A DNA stretch of 64,000 nucleotides from the NCBI GenBank assembly GCA_033030425.1, contig JAUFSD010000023.1, positions 372,001 through 436,000 on the forward strand. The letters run 5' to 3'. Positions 1-17,442 of the stretch are shown one piece after another; position 1 is the stretch's first letter; every line of letters begins with the position of its first letter. The position numbers and the translations under genes are program-made. The stretch comes from Verpa conica (Eukaryota > Ascomycota > Pezizomycetes > Pezizales > Morchellaceae). The notes beneath the pieces were generated by a model. The model ran no database searches, had not been told where the DNA came from, and saw only the letters and a list, made by a program, of their open reading frames with translations.

Positions 1-989
1 TAGTCTCAAAATTGCCAGGTTCCTTTCGGCCTCGGTGAATTTTTTCGTAGTAGATGGGAAATCAAGCAATACAAAGAATGCAATTGCTGAGATACCGACA
101 GTTGCTACCCCTTCAATGATAAACAGCCTGCATCAGGAGGAATAGTCAGCTCTGTAGATTATTTTATTTGTGAGTTGGGGTTTATACACACCATTTCCAA
201 CCTCGAATACCATGGACATTGTCTAGATGACCTGTGATAGCACCGGCGAAGAGTCCACCGAATGCACCGCTGAGAATCGCTGCCGAGTAGAATATCGCGA
301 ACCGTTTTCCGAGCTCGGCTTTCTTGTACCAGCAACTAAGAAGGTACAGAACACCGGGGAAGAACCCAGACTCAATGCAACTGGAAAGTTTGTTAGGATG
401 TATAAACACTAATGATCAATGGGTTGGTGTTAAATACCCAAGAACGAATCGGAATCCCAGAAGCGCTCCGTAAGTGTGGCTCACAGCCATTATCGCACTC
501 AATGCCCCCCACAGCAGCATAATACCCGGTAAAAATATCGACGGCCGCGACCTCGAGAGAATCATGTTTGAGGGAACTTCACAAAGAAGATACCCAAAGA
601 AAAAGATACTGTTATTGTTACAAACAATTAGCTCTATTCTCTCCCCCCCTCAAAAGCCGTACTAGGGTTGAAAACACTAACCTCAACACCCACGCGTATT
701 TCTGGTCATCAAGATCCAAGTCTTTATCCATACCGGCAATCTTCGCATTCCCGATATTTGTCCGGTCTGCGTAAGATACATTAGCACACATCCGCGTAGT
801 ATTTAAGAATTACTGGCGCGTACCAATATAGTTGAGAATATACATAATCCACAACATCGGCATGAGGAATAAATCAATCTTCCTCACGAGCCTCTTCTCC
901 TCGTCCGTGCCAGGGACATAACTTGCGAGCGCTGCCATTCTGGCGGCATCTTCCTCAGAGATTCCTGTATCTTTACCGTTTACCTCCAT
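1..989 (-). CDS. MFS permease, Dal5/allantoate-type anion:cation symporter (partial, C-terminus off the left edge)
   Basis: N-terminal part of a 12-helix major facilitator of the fungal Dal5/nicotinate permease group (family assignment from motifs). Exons, all in phase: 989-824, 766-682, 608-438, 380-192, 127-1 (continues outside). The start is the ATG at 989; the first exon carries an acidic N-terminus (VNGKDTGISEEDAARM) and the first helix (LMPMLWIMYILNYI). The family loop motif DRTNIGNAKIAGM follows across the first intron. Later exons give FFFGYLLCEVPSNMILSR (helix 2-3 signature) and ESGFFPGVLYLLSCWYKK (helix 4), all typical of this family. It presumably sits in the plasma membrane and imports a small organic anion such as allantoate, nicotinate or a vitamin; the substrate cannot be told. 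It is followed upstream (higher coordinates) by an ABC transporter on the same strand, with 720 bp between them, so they are separate units. Confidence 0.9.
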
Positions 990-1708
990 GATGTTAGGAT
1001 GAACCGTTCAGTCGCGGGGAATGAGGTTGTGGGAGGATGAGATTGAGAGAACTGAGGAGTGAGGAGAGGAATGGGAGCGGGATACGCGTGTTGATATGGA
1101 AGTGGAAGTTGACGCTCTTTTTTTACTCTTAAGCCATAAGAGGTTACCTGCGGGTATGTATGGATGGGTAAGCATATAAGTGCGGAGAACTCAGCGGATG
1201 CGGGGAAATGGCGAGACACTTGCTGGCCCATCGTGCCAATCGGTTTTTATAAGGGGAGGGACTTTTTTTTGTGGGGGGAGTAGTGGCGATCCTCAGACGC
1301 GGCAAGAAAGGTCGGTGCGCTCAGAGTGGAGTAGATGCTTGCAAGCAGAGTGGAGTAGATACTTGCAAGCATCTGTGCCTGGGTTGTTCACGAGAATTAC
1401 ATAGTGGGGGGGGGGGCTCCATAAGAGTAGTAGAGCTCTTAGGACCCTTAACAAAATGACGGTGTTCTAACCGAAAAGGCGTTGGGTAATGATGATTGTT
1501 ACTAGAAGCCCTGCAATGATTACTGTGCGTTACTCTACTGCAGTACTACCACGGACTGGTGAGCGGCTACACACATTCTTTGGCCTCTTTACGCCATGCA
1601 TTTGCTCGGATGATTAGCGCAGGATTACAACCTAGTTACGGGCATACTGCCCAATAAAGTACTCTATATACAAATCGCTGAACAGTGTATTACCCCTCTA
1701 GTCAATTT
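990..1708. other. Intergenic, promoter side of the MFS gene
   Basis: Separates the 3' end of the ABC gene from the start of the MFS gene. No convincing coding potential. It contains a 24-bp tandem duplication and a run of ten or so G residues near 1405-1415. Confidence 0.6.
1322..1369. repeat. 24-bp tandem duplication
   Basis: Two adjacent copies of a unit beginning CAGAGTGGAGTAGAT, differing at one base (G in copy 1, A in copy 2). It lies about 340 bp upstream of the MFS start codon. Confidence 0.85.
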
Positions 1709-6729
<5,021 letters not shown>

Positions 6730-8418
6730 AATCGATGAAAGCAAATCTACTACAGAGAAATTATAGTTGATTGTAGGAGATAGAAAGAGAAGAAATTTTG
6801 TGGGAAAGCTTAAGGAGGGGAAAGGGAAAAAATGCCATTTTATAGACTTAGACTAGCCTCGAACGTAATGACGCAATAGATATTGCAGCCGTAGAGTTAG
6901 AACTATAGTATCCTAAAGCCAATAGCTTAGGTTTAGAGCTCTATAGAATAAATCCTGACAGCTTGACGTGATTATTACAGGATCTGGCACAGTAGCTATT
7001 ACGACCTAAAGCTCTATCTAGTCGGCTGCATGGATGGCTGCTATACTGCTGAGGTAGTATCTACTATATTAAGAGTCTATAAAGCTCTTTTAAATACAGA
7101 GACACATTGATGTTTTCATTAATCTCCTCTGGGACCTTTTGTTTTGCGTAGCGGTGAGCCTTGGCATGCAATTAAAGGGAATGATCAATTGAGCCCTATA
7201 CCAAACTTTCCCTAAAAGTCCCCAAACCAAGACATCCGAACAAATCAACTGATCAAGTTTGAAGTAGTATGCTAGACCTACTGTGTGTAGAATACATGAT
7301 TGTGGAAACGAGATTGACTTGGGTCGGTAGAAATCCATTTGGTGAAAGCAAAATTTGTAGGAAAGGAAATTATTCAGAAGGGAATGATCTACATGAGCTA
7401 AATACGTCCTTACCAATAACAGACGCTCTTGCAAAAGCTCGTGTAATTAATTGGGGAGGAAATTTTTTTTTTTTTTTCTTGTACTGCTAACCTAGCCTAG
7501 GCCACTAGAGTGTCCCACAACGTGCAATATTACCTATCTTGTCCTAGACTTCTTATAGTTAGCTGTAGTCCTTTCGGTGATGAGGCATAATCAAGGGTCG
7601 TTAGAAAGGGACTTCGTGTTAAGCCGCATTAAATTGCTGCAACATGACTGTTATAATAAAGTGGAACCTCGATAGTAGCGTAGCATATTCGATAGTATCA
7701 TAGGTTCTGCCGTTCCCCCAACGCTGAGGCTACCTCATTAAAGAGATAGTCTTGATACAAGCGTACAAAATTCTGTTCTCGACTGTATGCTACCATCGAG
7801 GTTCCACTGTAGCTCCACTGGGTAACTTTTCTTGATTTTTGACGTGTAGGGATTAGTAATAGCACAACAACCCTCATGACGCCTTACTTAGAATGACTTA
7901 GCCCATCCTACTTAGGTAATATTGTGAAAATATGTTATAACGAGGGGTTTTGCAGCCAATAATGGCGCTGGAATCTCCGCCGAGAACCAGAGAGGCCAAT
8001 CAAGACCATTGGTCTTGCGCACCACAATAATTCTACCGGAACCTGTACCACAAAACCCTATAAATATACATGTAGGGGTCGATTTTGCCGCGCGGAACAA
8101 GACAACTAATCGCCTTAAGCCGAAGCCCACTTTTCCTTCTCCAACATCTTTATTTCCACCTCTTGACATCCCTCGAAGAGATCCAAAAGCCATCTGAGGC
8201 CTCTCCCGTCGTTTTATACCCAGACCTTTACAACCAAGAACAATACATCGAATCATGTGGCATCGGAGCCAGTGACACAGTTCTTTTAATTCATATCGTG
8301 TTCGACCCAGCCCAAACAGAATATAAATATCATAGCTCGGCAAAGGCATAAAGGAGTCTATCCAAGCCACCCCTTTACCCCGGTTTCGAGGCTGCATGCT
8401 TTGCTCTAGGACTACACG
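6730..8418. other. Intergenic tract between the ABC transporter and NLR-1
   Basis: AT-rich. The part near 6850-7080 is full of TA and TAGC steps, as in mutated old repeats. It contains the MITE at 7659-7808. Open frames on both strands at 7912-8397 overlap each other and resemble no family; I take the last part as promoter/5' UTR of NLR-1. Confidence 0.55.
7659..7808. mobile_element. MITE with pogo-like terminal inverted repeats
   Basis: A 150-bp element. Its left end AAGTGGAACCTCGATAGTAG and the reverse complement of its right end (CAGTGGAACCTCGATGGTAG) match over about 20 bp with few differences, and both ends are flanked by TA. TA target duplication and a CAGTGGAACCTCGAT-like end are typical of the pogo/Fot1 branch of Tc1/mariner elements. 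There is no room for a transposase, so this is a non-autonomous copy. It sits about 610 bp upstream of the NLR-1 start. Confidence 0.75.
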
Positions 8419-11400
8419 ATGTTCTTGCTAGATGTGGTTCTCTTCTGGCTAAGCTGGGCCTGCCTAGCTATCGCAGTATACCTTGCGATTTCGTCCTTTG
8501 AGAAGCGCTCCAAAGAGTATGTCAGGATAGTGAACAAAATTTTGATTGTTACGGGGGTCCTGGGCTTGGCATTATATTACCCTGATAGATTCTTATTTTG
8601 GTTGCACAAGTTCTTCATTATTCCACTTTACTTTATGTGGATCGCCTTACTTGTAATTCTGGTCATTTTTTCGCCAGTGCAGGTATTGCTATTTAAGCAT
8701 GAGTTCAGTGACCGAGTTGAAGTCGATACCGGTATCACTATTCAATATGAAGGAGATAGCGATACTATTGTTGAGTGAGTTGGGGTGTCTTACTTGTTTC
8801 CCCGCAACTGCTCTAGGTAACTATGAGTACTGACAATATATAGTATTATAGCGGTTCATGGCTTGGGGTCAGATCCAAAAACAACTTGGACGCATAGGAC
8901 GAGTGGAGCCATGTGGCTGAAAGACTTTCTCCCCAAAGCATTTCCTAGGGCCCGTATCATGACCTTTGAATATGATTCGGCGTGGAATTTCGATGCCCCC
9001 TCAAAATCATTAGAAGACTACGGAAAACAACTTTTAGATTGCCTAATTGGTATTCGACAGGTATGTCTCATGATATGTAAAGTTTGTATATATAAGTTTA
9101 TTTACTAACTGTTCTTCAAAAGGAAGCAGAAGCAGAACGCCCAATAGTGTTTATTGGGTATAGTTTTGGTGGTATAGTAGTTAAACAGGTATTTCCTTCT
9201 CATTATCATTCGTAGTTATTAGGAGCGTTTGGCTAATAATACACAGGCAATGGTACAAGCAGCACAGCAGAGTCACGAGATCAAATTCCAGTCTCTTAAG
9301 AATTTGGTTCTTGGTGCATTATTCATTGGGGTACCGCATGGCGGGTCGCAACTTACAAAAATGGGAATTATATGGTCGTACCGTACCTACTGGCTTGGCT
9401 CTAGCACAGAAACCCTGAAAGTGCTCAAGCTAGGCTCAGGAAGACTCTGGAAATTAAATGATGCGTTCCTCTCAGCCTACCAAAAGCCAGTCGTCCTACA
9501 GTGCCTATTCGAAACACGGGTTGAGAAATTGTGGGGTATACCGTTAGCATTAGTAAGCCTTGAAGACTCTTTCCCTAGGATTCAACACGTGATCTAACTC
9601 AAGTGTCTCTGCTATCAGGCAGTAGATAAAAGATCTAGTACTATCCCCGGAATGGACTTCACAGCTGTTGATGTCAAACATACACAGATGAATAAGTTTG
9701 TATCGGAGAATGATAAGAAGTACCAGTTAGTTGTAGCAAAACTTAAGGAGATATATATGTTGGCGGAAAGGGTCCAACAAGGTTCGTAAAAATACTCCCA
9801 TCGGGGTTCAAGGTACCCGCGCAGTACAGGGCGGTTTGTGCTCTTACAGCGCAATTGAGGGATTGAACCTTTCTTGTACTATATATTGAATATAAATGCT
9901 TATGAGAAATATGGCAAACTGACTAAAGGTCTTAGAGAAAGTACAGGTTCTAGATGAGGAACAGAAAGGTGTGTATTTGCCACCGACCCCCGTACCTATA
10001 TTAGTTTCCGATTTACTTAAATAAATCGCAACAGCCTGTCTTAGAACTCTTTTCTTCGAGGGATTTGAAAGCTTCCAGAGTACAATCGAGCCCCCACACG
10101 GTTCAACCCTTAAATGGGTTGAAAGCCATCTCCAAGATTGGGCAGAAAACAAAGCAAGTATTGTTTGGATCTCTGGTAAAGCCGGGTCTGGAAAATCGAC
10201 ACTCTCAGGACACATATTTCGGCAGATGAGCAAATACAATAAACAAACAGGTGAAATCGTTGCTGGGTTTTTCTTCAACGACCGAGGCAATGTTCTTTTA
10301 AAGTCCAAAAAAGGCTTTCTCCAGGCCCTCGTACTCCAAATGTTACAACAATTACCGACGTTATTCCGCCATATTCTCCTCGAATATCGGTCGAAGCGAG
10401 ACCGTAGCCAAGGTCGACTAATCGAATGGAGCGACGAAAGCCTTAGAGATATCTTGTTTTCTATGATTTGTGACCCGAAGGCTAGATTAATATCACAGGT
10501 CCGCATTGTTATAGACGCCTTCGACGAATGCGAAGTAGTCTCCAGGGAGTGGCTTATGAAGCTACTAAGTGAGCTTTCCCAGCTCCCATTCCCTCCGCAG
10601 ATTATCATCACCAGTCGTCCAGTTGTCTGGATGGACGAAATTATCGAATCGATCATGCAAGACCACCCAGACCGAGTAATGACAATGCGGATGGAGGAAA
10701 TGAACCCTCAAGATATCAGGGCTTATGTGGCGTGTGAATTCGAAAGTCTCGCCGACGGTATTAAAAAGCGGTGGTATACGTCTAAGGATATTGGAGAGCT
10801 TGAGAGAGAAGTAATAAACCGGTCACAAGGTGTATTTCTTTGGGTAACGCTTGTTGCAAAGGAGCTGAAGCGGTTAAAGCGGGGGGGTGCAACTATAAAA
10901 AAGTTGAAGCAAACACTTAATGAGATTCCTAGCGATTTAGAGGGACTTTACAAGCATATCTTTCTAGGGCTTGATGTTGAAATATATAGTGAAGCATGGA
11001 GAATGCTAGCATGGGTAGTTTTTGGCGAGAGGCCTCTATCGATTACGGAGTTGAGGTATGCACTTACCATCGACTTGCCAGATAAAGAGTTCGATTCTTT
11101 GGATTCGATGTGCGAATCCGATGATTTTGTTGCCGAGCCAAGTCAAATGGCGGTGCAGATACGCAGTATCTGTGGTGGATTTCTGGAGACTAGAGTAATC
11201 GAGCCTTACGACCCCATGTTGCTAGAGGATGTGCCTGAATCCATAGAGGGAGATAACACTATAGTCCAGCTCATACACCAATCTGCCAAAGATTTTCTAC
11301 TCAAACAAGATATTTGGGCAATCCCATCAAAAGCCCATGCTCACCTAAGCCGGGCATGCATTACATATTTTACGCTTTCCACATTTGTGGGGGTCGACTC

Positions 11401-13087
11401 TAAACTGGTCGAGGGGACTCCGTTCTTGAAATACGCCACACTCTACTGGCCAAAACATGCAGCTCTTGCTGGTGATACAACCGGGTCTGAGGGGGAAAGG
11501 CAAATGATCGTGTTCGAATGGCCTAGGACGCTGAAGTTCGGCACGTGGAGAGCGAATTACAACTCCTGGGATAAGTCTTTGCCGAAGCTTGCTGAAACCC
11601 CGCTGTCCGTTGCAGCAAGGATTGGTCTTATTGACGATGTAAAATATTATCTCGGGCTCCTTAAAACAGAAAACAAGTTACAAGAAAAGGTCCTAGGAGA
11701 TACTCTATGGCAAGCGGCTACCGGGGGGTATCTAGAGATTGTCAAGCTACTTATGGATCATGGCGCCGATCCGAACTTCGACGCTGGATACGGAGACTCT
11801 CTTCAAGCAGCAGCAGTAGAGGGCCACGAGGCGATTGTGCGTCTATTTATCGATAATCACGTCGATGTGAACCGTGTATACACACGGGATGGAACCGCTC
11901 TGACAGCAGCATGTATTAGAGGCCATGAAAGAATCGCGCAACTACTTATCGATAATGGCGCTGATATAAACCTTGAGAGTGGGTCCTGGGGAAGTGCTCT
12001 AAAAACAGCAGCTATATCTGGGAATAAGAAGCTTGTCAAATTCCTTATCGACAACAAGGCCGACATAAACTTCTATGGTAGGGGCTATGGGACTGCCCTG
12101 AACGCAGCTGTTTATTGTTCTAAAGAAGGGATCTTGCAGCTTCTTATCGATAATGGCGCCAATGTGAATCTCAGCCGTCCCGATAGAATGAGTGCTCTAG
12201 ATATGGCAGCTCGCGAGGGAAACTACCCGATTGCCAAAACTCTCATCGCTAATGGTGCCGATGTGAACCTCGAGGGTCTGCCACACGGAAGTGCCCTCAA
12301 ACATGCTATCGCCAATGTCACCAAGAAATCCACTTTATATACGATGCATGAAGATATTATCCAGCTGCTACTCGACAACGGCGCCAATGTGAATTTCAAC
12401 GGGGGAGGTACTGGAACAGCTCTTCAAGTTGCTTCCAAACGGGGAAACAAGAAGGTTATGCAGCTACTAATTGATCATGGCGCTGATCCGAATATTGTGG
12501 GCGGATCTCAGGGGAGCGCCCTTAGTCAAGCTGCTGCCTATGCGGATGAGGAGATTATACGGCTGTTAATCGACAATGGCGCTGATGTGAATCTCAATAG
12601 CGGCATTGGCGAAAGCGCACTCCAAGCAGCTGCTGCCAATGGCCGTGAGAATATAGTCAATTTGTTGATCGATAAAGGCGCTGATGTGAACATTGAGGGG
12701 GGAGACACATCTAGTGCTTTACAAGCAGCAGCATTAGGGGGATATGAGGGGATAGTATTAATACTAATCAAAAATGGGGCCGATGTGAACCTGAAGGGTG
12801 GAGAATATGGGAGTCCTGTGCAAGCAGCGGCTGCTGGGGGACATGAGGCCGTTTTAAAGATTCTGATCGACAACGGTGCAGATGTGAACACAAGTGGTGG
12901 TGACTACGGAAGCGCCTTGGAGGCAGCGACTGCCTGGGGACGGAAGAACATCATGCAGCTGCTTCTAGACTCTGGTGCGAGGATTGAGCCTCCGGTGGGA
13001 GTAATTGAAGCGGAGGGAGAAAGTAGCTCCAAGAGGCTTAGGGAAGGTATTTCTTTAAGGATCCAGCGCTTAATCTGTAAATTCTAA
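8419..13087 (+). CDS. NLR-1: membrane helices + SesB-like alpha/beta hydrolase + NACHT + ankyrin repeats
   Basis: Fungal NOD-like receptor of about 1397 aa. Exons, in phase: 8419-8774, 8844-9060, 9123-9188, 9247-9552, 9619-9781, 9936-9968, 10035-13087; the 9782-9935 intron is the least certain. Residues 1-100 hold about three hydrophobic helices. Residues about 118-380 form a SesB/PGAP1-like serine hydrolase: oxyanion loop AVHGLGSDPKTTW, nucleophile elbow GYSFGG (Ser about 205), and VKHTQMNKF carrying the likely catalytic His (about 336). The NACHT module follows, with Walker A SGKAGSGKST (about 429-437), Walker B RIVIDAFDECE and sensor-like IIITSRP. About 14 ankyrin repeats of 33 residues fill roughly 900-1370 (consensus LLIDNGADVN). 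By family, the NTPase oligomerises after the repeats sense a ligand and the N-terminal domain acts as effector; ligand and output are unknown. No frameshifts are seen. Confidence 0.92.
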
Positions 13088-13949
13088 TTATTGAAACTAG
13101 GGCTATGAATTGTGGTGCGGGAGGAATTCAATTGAACGGCTGATGAGGAGTTTTTGAAGGAGGGGAAAGTTTTTTTAAAGGAGTTATGTGAGATATGGTA
13201 TTAATATAGGGAAATTAGAGCTGGAGTCCAAGTATTATCAAGGTCCACCATTGACTGCATGGTGAGAAACTATATACAATTAAAACAAAAACCAAAACAA
13301 AAACCAAAATCAAACAAAAACAAAAACAGTAGTAACTCCGTAATTCCTAATTTTACTCCTCCACCTTGCTTTCTTCCGGCTCATCTTCCCACAAGACTCC
13401 TCATCCCCACCCCTCGCTCTTCTTTCCTTACTACCTTTCCTCTCTCCTTGATTGCTTTCACTGTCTTTCTTTTAAATTCTCTCCACACAAGAACCCCCAC
13501 GTTCAACTTTCCGTGAGAAAGTACTTTCTCAGTCAGGACAAGATTTATAAAGACAAGAATAACGGCAGATAAATGTACATATGTAGTAACAACTAAATAC
13601 CTCCAAGGTTGATTTCAGATATCCACAATAGAAGAGAACACAGGACTGAACTAGGGAAGGAATATATCGATACTTTTATACCATCAGTGTGCACTTGTAT
13701 GGTAATTTAGACCCAAGAGTAGTAAAAGCCCAGACTTAAATAAGCTGATTCTGAAATAAACAAAGTAAGCTAGACGAACCAACCATTATTGCCATCAATT
13801 CTGGTCATACAATATCACTCTCTCCTTAGATATCATGTCACGTGCCATGAGCCTCACATGCCAAGCCCGCCAAGCCCCACCAACGTCAACCATCACCTCC
13901 AAATACCCCCTCCAGAACCACCTACCTACCCCCCCATACACATATCACC
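13088..13949. other. Intergenic after NLR-1
   Basis: Non-coding. It includes an A-rich AAACAAAAACC-type low-complexity stretch near 13280-13330 and a C/T-rich promoter-like region just before the next gene. Overlapping short frames show no family features. Confidence 0.6.
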
Positions 13950-14362
13950 ATGGCCGGCCACCACCACAACAGTAAGTCCCCTTCACGACTATTTTTTGAT
14001 ATACTTACTAACACTACCTAGCCCTCCACCAAGATCCCGCACTGATCAAGTACGCCGGTATGCGTCCCATCCCACCCCACCCCCGACTCTCAGATGACGT
14101 ACGACGGTACTGATATGTTATGGCGTGGGTGATAGCACTCAATACCAACCGTTACAAGTTCTTTCGCTGGAATAACCGCACAGCGAGGCTGTCGTTCATT
14201 TATGTGATTGCGATTCCGTTCGCGGTTGGTGTGTTGGCGTATAAAACTGATGTATGACCCTCTCTCTCTCGTTTCCTCAGTGTGGAATTGGGGCTGACTG
14301 GAGTGTAGGGTAAATACGAAATGAGGGGGAAGAGAAGGGGAGATATCATCTCAGAGTATTAG
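13950..14362 (+). CDS. NADH:ubiquinone oxidoreductase small membrane subunit, NDUFB4/B15-like
   Basis: Accessory subunit of mitochondrial complex I, 75 aa, in four exons that none of the contiguous frames reveal: 13950-13971, 14022-14057, 14136-14251, 14309-14362. The product begins MAGHHHNTLHQDPALIKY, continues with NRYKFFRWNNRTARLSF, has one membrane helix (IYVIAIPFAVGVLAYKT) and ends with MRGKRRGDIISEY. The DPALIKYA start, the R-x-FRW-TAR block and the RGKRRGD tail fit fungal B15-type subunits. It acts in the inner mitochondrial membrane and has no catalytic residues of its own. All three introns have GT-AG ends and consistent phase. Confidence 0.85.
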
Positions 14363-15084
14363 ATGTCATGTGGTAGGAATTGTGAGAGGGGGTGGGAGGG
14401 TATTAGTTGTATATCTTTTTTTTTTTTTGCAGTAGGAAGACTGTTCGTATGAATTTAGGGATTGTGTGTGGAGCTATATATATACTTGAGATCTGTGAAT
14501 ACTGATTCTTAGTGGACTCCAATGGGTTCAATTGGCTAAAAGATGATATTATTGCAGTGGGTTATATAAGCTGCTTATGGAGACGGTAACCCCCCCTAAA
14601 AAAAACACCAAACGTAGCCCACTTCAAAGGTCTTTTATGCTCCCCAAAACACAATATAATTCCTAAATATACTAGGGCTGAATGTATGTTTTGTATTGCA
14701 CTCAAACAAAATTTCATGTACCACTCGAGTTATTATTTGTTCTTAACTATTAATCCTTACAGCTTCTACGTAGGATGGAAGAGGAAAACAAAAAAGCAAT
14801 ATCTATTGGATTACCATTCCTCCAGTATATTTAGGGAACTTATTGTGTGTTGGGGAGCATTGGCAAAAGACCTGTGAAGTGAGCTATTTTTGGTGTTTTT
14901 TGGGGATTGTCACCAATAAGCAGCCACAGCTTATACAAAACCCTAACTCAAAGACTCACACAAAGACTCACCATAATCCAAAAGCGACTCAAATTGGCAA
15001 TAAAAACGATTCTATATCTTTATATATAGATTCCCTAATTCGGATCTATTACAGTATCTCCGATCTCACTATGAAAACCACACC
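14363..15084. other. Intergenic between the complex I subunit and DPP III
   Basis: Convergent 3' flanks of the two neighbours. AT-rich, with a T-run near 14418-14428. No gene seen. Confidence 0.65.
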
Positions 15085-17442
15085 CTATACATCCCTCTCC
15101 GCAAAACTCTTGACCAACCCTTCCGGCGTAGCTTCATACTCCCTCAACTCTACTCCATCCCCGACCTTGACAGTATTCGCCTGAACAAACATCTTTCTCG
15201 GCTGCTTATTACTCATCACGACGTCTCTATAGCTCTTCATCTCGTCCGTCACAGTAGTCATCTCCTTATACAGTTTCAGCCCCGCCTCGACGTCGGCCGT
15301 GCTCTTGTATATATGCAACTTAGTCAAGTAATCCTTCACAGCCGGCAACCCATGACTCAGAATCTTGGTTCTGTCTAGCTTGACGACAAGGTCTGATTTA
15401 TCCGGTTGGGAGTACTCGAACGTGACGAAATTAGACCCCGCCGAGAGGAACGCTTGGAGGATACTGTAGCGCGCTTGCATGTGGGGTTGTCCCCATTTAG
15501 AGTTCTTAGGATCCCACATTTCTAGCGAGAGGAGGCCGGCGCGTGCCATTTGGAGGTATTCGATGTAAAGCACGTCTTCGGCTTCTTGTCCTGTATGGCC
15601 GAAGATGGAGAGGACTTCTTTATCCACGCCGAGGTACATAGCTACACACTCGGCTCTGCATTCCTCGTAGGATCCAGCGACACCGCCGAAGACGCCGCCC
15701 CAGGTTTCGCCGGGCTTGTACCATGTTTTTACGGGTTTTCCGGTCACGGGGGAGATGGGAGGGGAGCCGTGGTCGAAGTTGTACTCGCCTTTTGAGACTT
15801 CTTGAAGGAGTTTTCCAGTTCCGTGGCCGAGGAGCTCGTGCACTCCAACCTGTACTTCAAATGCTTTGCCACGCAGCTTATCGTACAGCGGGAGGTCTTC
15901 TTCGGAGAGGAAGGTGATTTTTTCGGATGGTGCCTTTGCAGAGAGTACGTTAGCGAGGGAAACGTTCTTGAAGCCGATCGTTTGGCGGATATCGTCGTAA
16001 TTCGGAATGTTAATCCCCGCCGGAATCCCACCACCTGCAAATGAGAGCACCTCCAGACTAGTGAAATCAGGCTTAAGGAATGTATCTTTTTCGAAATCAG
16101 TGTTCCAGGGGAGGAGTTTGATGAATTCCTCGGCTCTCCTGACGAGTTCTCCGAATTTCTTGGTTTGCTCTTGGTTGACTACTGCTACAAACCCTTCCCA
16201 TTCTCCACGGACACCTTGTGGATCGCGGTAGGTTTCTATGAAACCGATGTTTGACTCTACAACTGGGCCTTGGTCTTGTACCCAGAGCTTTTGGCTCTCC
16301 TTATGTGCCTCGATTGAACCTTCGGTGAAGGAACGTGCGTACTCGAGCCACATCTTCTTCTGGATCTCATTCTCTGCTGAATCAGATGCATCCTTACAAG
16401 CAGCGGCGATGTTCTTCATCTCTACGGCATAGTCTCCATAAACGAGCTTCAGCTTCTTCCCATCTGGGAGAGTAAACTCCTTCTTAGAATCCTCGACCGC
16501 AGACGCAATGAGGAGCTGAAACTCTGTAGCGCTAACTTTGCGAAGACGTGTATTTTCCGAAAGGATGGAATTATCATTCATGAATGCCTGAATAGCTTCG
16601 ATCTCGGCCTTTGTGATATCCGGCGAATCAGGATAATAAGCAGAAACATGTCCAGCGTCCGGATACCCAAGGAAATTCTTCGCTTCCGGGTCCGTGGAGT
16701 AAATAGCGTCTGAGACTTTATCAAAGTGTTTTTTTGCATCCGGAGAGTACGCAGCCAGCTTCGCTAGCTCTTCCTTCGGGATCCGCGGGATGAATTTCGC
16801 GTCGCCGAAGGATTTATAGTTCCCGCACGAGGGGAGCACCATTGCGGAGTACTCGAGGAAGAGTTTGACGTTTTCATCACTGACGCCGGTCTCTGAGGAG
16901 AGCTTCTTCCAGTCCCCGGAGACAGACTTGTAGAGGGTGAGGATGAGGTCGTAGATGTGCTCGGATTCCGGGGAGCATTGCCGTGCGCAGACACGGGTCC
17001 CGAGGAACGCTGCGCGGGATATGTTATGCGCGTAGAGCTTCTGCTTGGGAGTAAGTGAATTGAAGTGGGGTGCAATCTCGAGGACGCAGATTGTGGGCGG
17101 GGAGTCCGCGTAGACTGTAAATGTTAGTTGTGTCACCTAGCTATAGCCGGGGAGAGGAACAAGCTTACGGTGTGACTGGATGGTGATTGGAGACGACATC
17201 TTTACTCGGATATCTCGGGAACCTAATGTATTCTGTGATGAATTCCCGCTGGCTGAAGTGGTTGTGGAGACGGTTCTGATCAGGGGATTGCGGGGAAGTC
17301 GTGGGGTGGTTGCCGTGCCAAGACTGGTGAAAGCTTGATGTTTCGGATGGGGCCGAGTAATGGGTGAGTGAGTGTTGATGATGCGAACAGCCCTGAGTGT
17401 GGGTGAGAGCTGCCGGATGGAGGTGGACGCCAAGATTGTCAT
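15085..17442 (-). CDS. DPP3: Dipeptidyl peptidase III (peptidase family M49)
   Basis: Zinc metallopeptidase removing dipeptides from the N-terminus of short peptides. Two exons: 17442-17169 and 17114-15085, joined in phase so that the junction reads QSHLYADSPPT. The M49 zinc motif HELLGHGTGK is near residue 515 and the second motif EECRAE near residue 572 of the long form, so the active site looks intact. Two starts are possible. The ATG at 17442 gives about 767 aa with an Arg/Ser/Thr-rich leader that could target mitochondria. The ATG at 17199 (MSSPITIQSH) gives about 686 aa, the usual length of cytosolic fungal DPP III. Both lie in one open frame, so dual targeting is possible. I give the long form as outer bounds without deciding between them. 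Confidence 0.94.

Noticed and set aside
7912..8397. 161-codon minus-strand frame and an 88-codon plus-strand frame overlapping it
   Set aside because: Mutually antisense, no family features, no splice structure; sits in the NLR-1 leader region.
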